A program made the translations under genes and the position numbers. The notes under the pieces are model-generated. The model searched no databases. It was not told the DNA's origin and saw only the letters and a list, made by a program, of their open reading frames with translations. A stretch of DNA of 6,489 nt. Source: Planctomycetota bacterium. GTDB lineage: Bacteria; Planctomycetota; SZUA-567. Location: contig JAJBTL010000212.1 in the NCBI GenBank assembly GCA_020860865.1, forward strand, positions 1 through 6,489, written 5' to 3'. Below, piece after piece: positions 5,402 through 6,489 of the stretch; the stretch's first letter is position 1, and each line of letters opens with the position of its first letter.

Positions 5402-6489
5402 GTGATTAAGGTGGATGAAACGTTTGGTACACTGAAACAAGTCTCCGGACCAGTGGTGGACGTCGAGTTCGACGTCGGCCATTTGCCCGCCATCAACAAC
5501 GCCCTCGTCATCGACCGGGACGGCCAGCCGCTGACCATCGAAGTGGCGCAGCACGTCGGCGAAAGCACGGTCCGCTGCGTCGCCATGTCGACGACGGACG
5601 GCCTTCGCCGCGGCATGCCGGTCCAGGACACGGGACAGCCGATTATGGCGCCGGTCGGGCCGGAAGTCCTTGGACGCATCCTGAACGTCACCGGTGAAGC
5701 CATTGACGAACTCGGGCCCCTCGAGGCGAAAAAGTTTTATCCCATCCACCGGGACGCGCCGACCTTTGACGAGCAGGAAAACGCCACTGAACTCCTCGAG
5801 ACCGGCATCAAGGTCGTCGACCTCCTTCAGCCCATCCCGAAGGGCGGCAAGGTCGGCCTCTTCGGCGGCGCCGGCGTCGGCAAGACCGTTATCATGAAGG
5901 AACTCATCCGCTCCATCGCCACCGAACACGGCGGCCGGTCGGTCGTGGCCGGCGTTGGCGAGCGGACCCGCGAAGGAAACGATCTCTGGATCGAAATGAT
6001 GGAGGCGGACGTCATGTCAAAAACCGCCCTCGTCTACGGCCAGATGAACGAACCGCCCGGAGCCCGCCTCCGCGTCTCCCTCACCGCCATGTCCATTGCC
6101 GAATACTTCCGGGACGAGGAAGGGATGGACGTCCTTATCTTTATTGACAATATCTTCCGCTTCGTCCAGGCCGGTTCCGAGGTGTCGGCCCTCCTCGGCC
6201 GCATGCCGTCGGCGGTCGGCTACCAGCCGACGTTGGCGACGGAAATGGGTTCCCTCCAGGAACGCATCACCTCGACGAAACGCGGCTCCATCACCTCCAT
6301 CCAGGCCGTCTATGTGCCGGCGGACGACTACACGGACCCGGCGCCGGCGACCACCTTTGCCCACCTGGACGCGATTACCGCCTTGTCCAGGCAGATTGCC
6401 AGCCTCGGGATTTATCCGGCGGTGGATCCTCTGGGCAGTTCGTCGCCGCTCCTTGATCCGCGCATCGTCGGCGACCGGCATTACAAGGG
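5402..6489 (+). CDS. atpD: F1F0 ATP synthase subunit beta, 3' end outside the window
   Basis: The beta subunit carries the catalytic sites of the F1 head and makes ATP on the cytoplasmic side of the membrane. The visible 362 residues are about three quarters of the usual 460-480. After the N-terminal barrel (L-K-Q-V-S-G-P-V-V-D-V-E-F) come the Walker A loop G-G-A-G-V-G-K-T at 155-162, the catalytic glutamate E187 in G-E-R-T-R-E-G-N-D, Q-M-N-E-P-P-G-A-R, Walker B ending at D249 in L-I-F-I-D-N-I-F-R-F, and the family signature P-A-V-D-P-L-G-S-S-S at 339-348. The GTG at 5402 is chosen because AAGGAG at 5390-5395 stands six bases before it. The sequence is that of ordinary F-type beta and not the N-ATPase type, which has a different stretch after G-E-R. 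The gene stands directly behind its own promoter, without atpA or atpG before it; atpC is expected downstream but cannot be seen. Confidence 0.97.
   Translation, partial: MIKVDETFGTLKQVSGPVVDVEFDVGHLPAINNALVIDRDGQPLTIEVAQHVGESTVRCVAMSTTDGLRRGMPVQDTGQPIMAPVGPEVLGRILNVTGEAIDELGPLEAKKFYPIHRDAPTFDEQENATELLETGIKVVDLLQPIPKGGKVGLFGGAGVGKTVIMKELIRSIATEHGGRSVVAGVGERTREGNDLWIEMMEADVMSKTALVYGQMNEPPGARLRVSLTAMSIAEYFRDEEGMDVLIFIDNIFRFVQAGSEVSALLGRMPSAVGYQPTLATEMGSLQERITSTKRGSITSIQAVYVPADDYTDPAPATTFAHLDAITALSRQIASLGIYPAVDPLGSSSPLLDPRIVGDRHYK

Noticed and set aside
5318..5929. Minus-strand frame of about 200 codons opposite atpD, with another at 6017-6481
   Set aside because: Both are mirror frames of the highly conserved beta subunit.
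5402..6489. Na+-translocating N-ATPase beta subunit, suggested by atpD being first in its unit
   Set aside because: The motif G-E-R-T-R-E-G-N-D-L-W and the surrounding sequence are those of ordinary F-type beta; N-ATPase beta differs after G-E-R.

Overview
The window looks like a housekeeping stretch of a GC-rich, Gram-negative-type bacterial chromosome. The coding regions are visibly rich in G+C with strong third-position GC bias. A diaminopimelate decarboxylase fits a DAP/lysine-making bacterium. The wording of HisI and LysA (for example F-S-V-K-S-C-S-N around the PLP lysine) reminds me of Planctomycetota/Lentisphaerota-type (PVC group) proteins, but that is a memory-based impression and not a placement. 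All supported genes are on the + strand. I see no CRISPR array, tRNA, rRNA or transposase gene.

Layout: (1) bases 2-889 are the 3' part of an unrecognised protein gene whose start lies outside the window. (2) Bases 896-1042 form one long, almost self-complementary hairpin of about 147 bp with the outer arm core GTTCTATAAC/GTTATAGAAC, resembling a non-autonomous MITE-type or REP-type repeat. (3) Bases 1078-1683 are rdgB (XTP/dITP pyrophosphatase), with a GTG start set by a GGAG ribosome site. (4) Bases 1684-2047 are a long, less GC-rich leader with several inverted repeats, a possible promoter and a doubtful 36-codon reading frame. (5) Bases 2048-2437 are hisI (phosphoribosyl-AMP cyclohydrolase). 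(6) Bases 2546-3892 are lysA. (7) Bases 3983-5271 are a GAF-GGDEF signalling gene split by a one-base frame change in a six-C run; its GGDEF loop is also one glycine short. (8) Bases 5287-5315 form a very good sigma-70-type promoter, followed by a short leader with a GC hairpin and atpD (F1 ATP synthase beta, bases 5402 to the window end).

How the genes relate: rdgB cleans deaminated purines from the nucleotide pool, hisI performs a middle step of histidine synthesis, and lysA makes lysine from meso-DAP. These are independent housekeeping tasks. The spacing (364, 108, 90 and 130 bp gaps) suggests mostly separate transcription units rather than one pathway operon. atpD stands directly behind its own promoter without atpG before it, which implies a split F-ATPase gene set, possibly atpDC apart from the rest.

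The most unusual items are the disrupted diguanylate-cyclase-like gene and the long hairpin element. I do not see convincing evidence of a new multi-gene system in this window.
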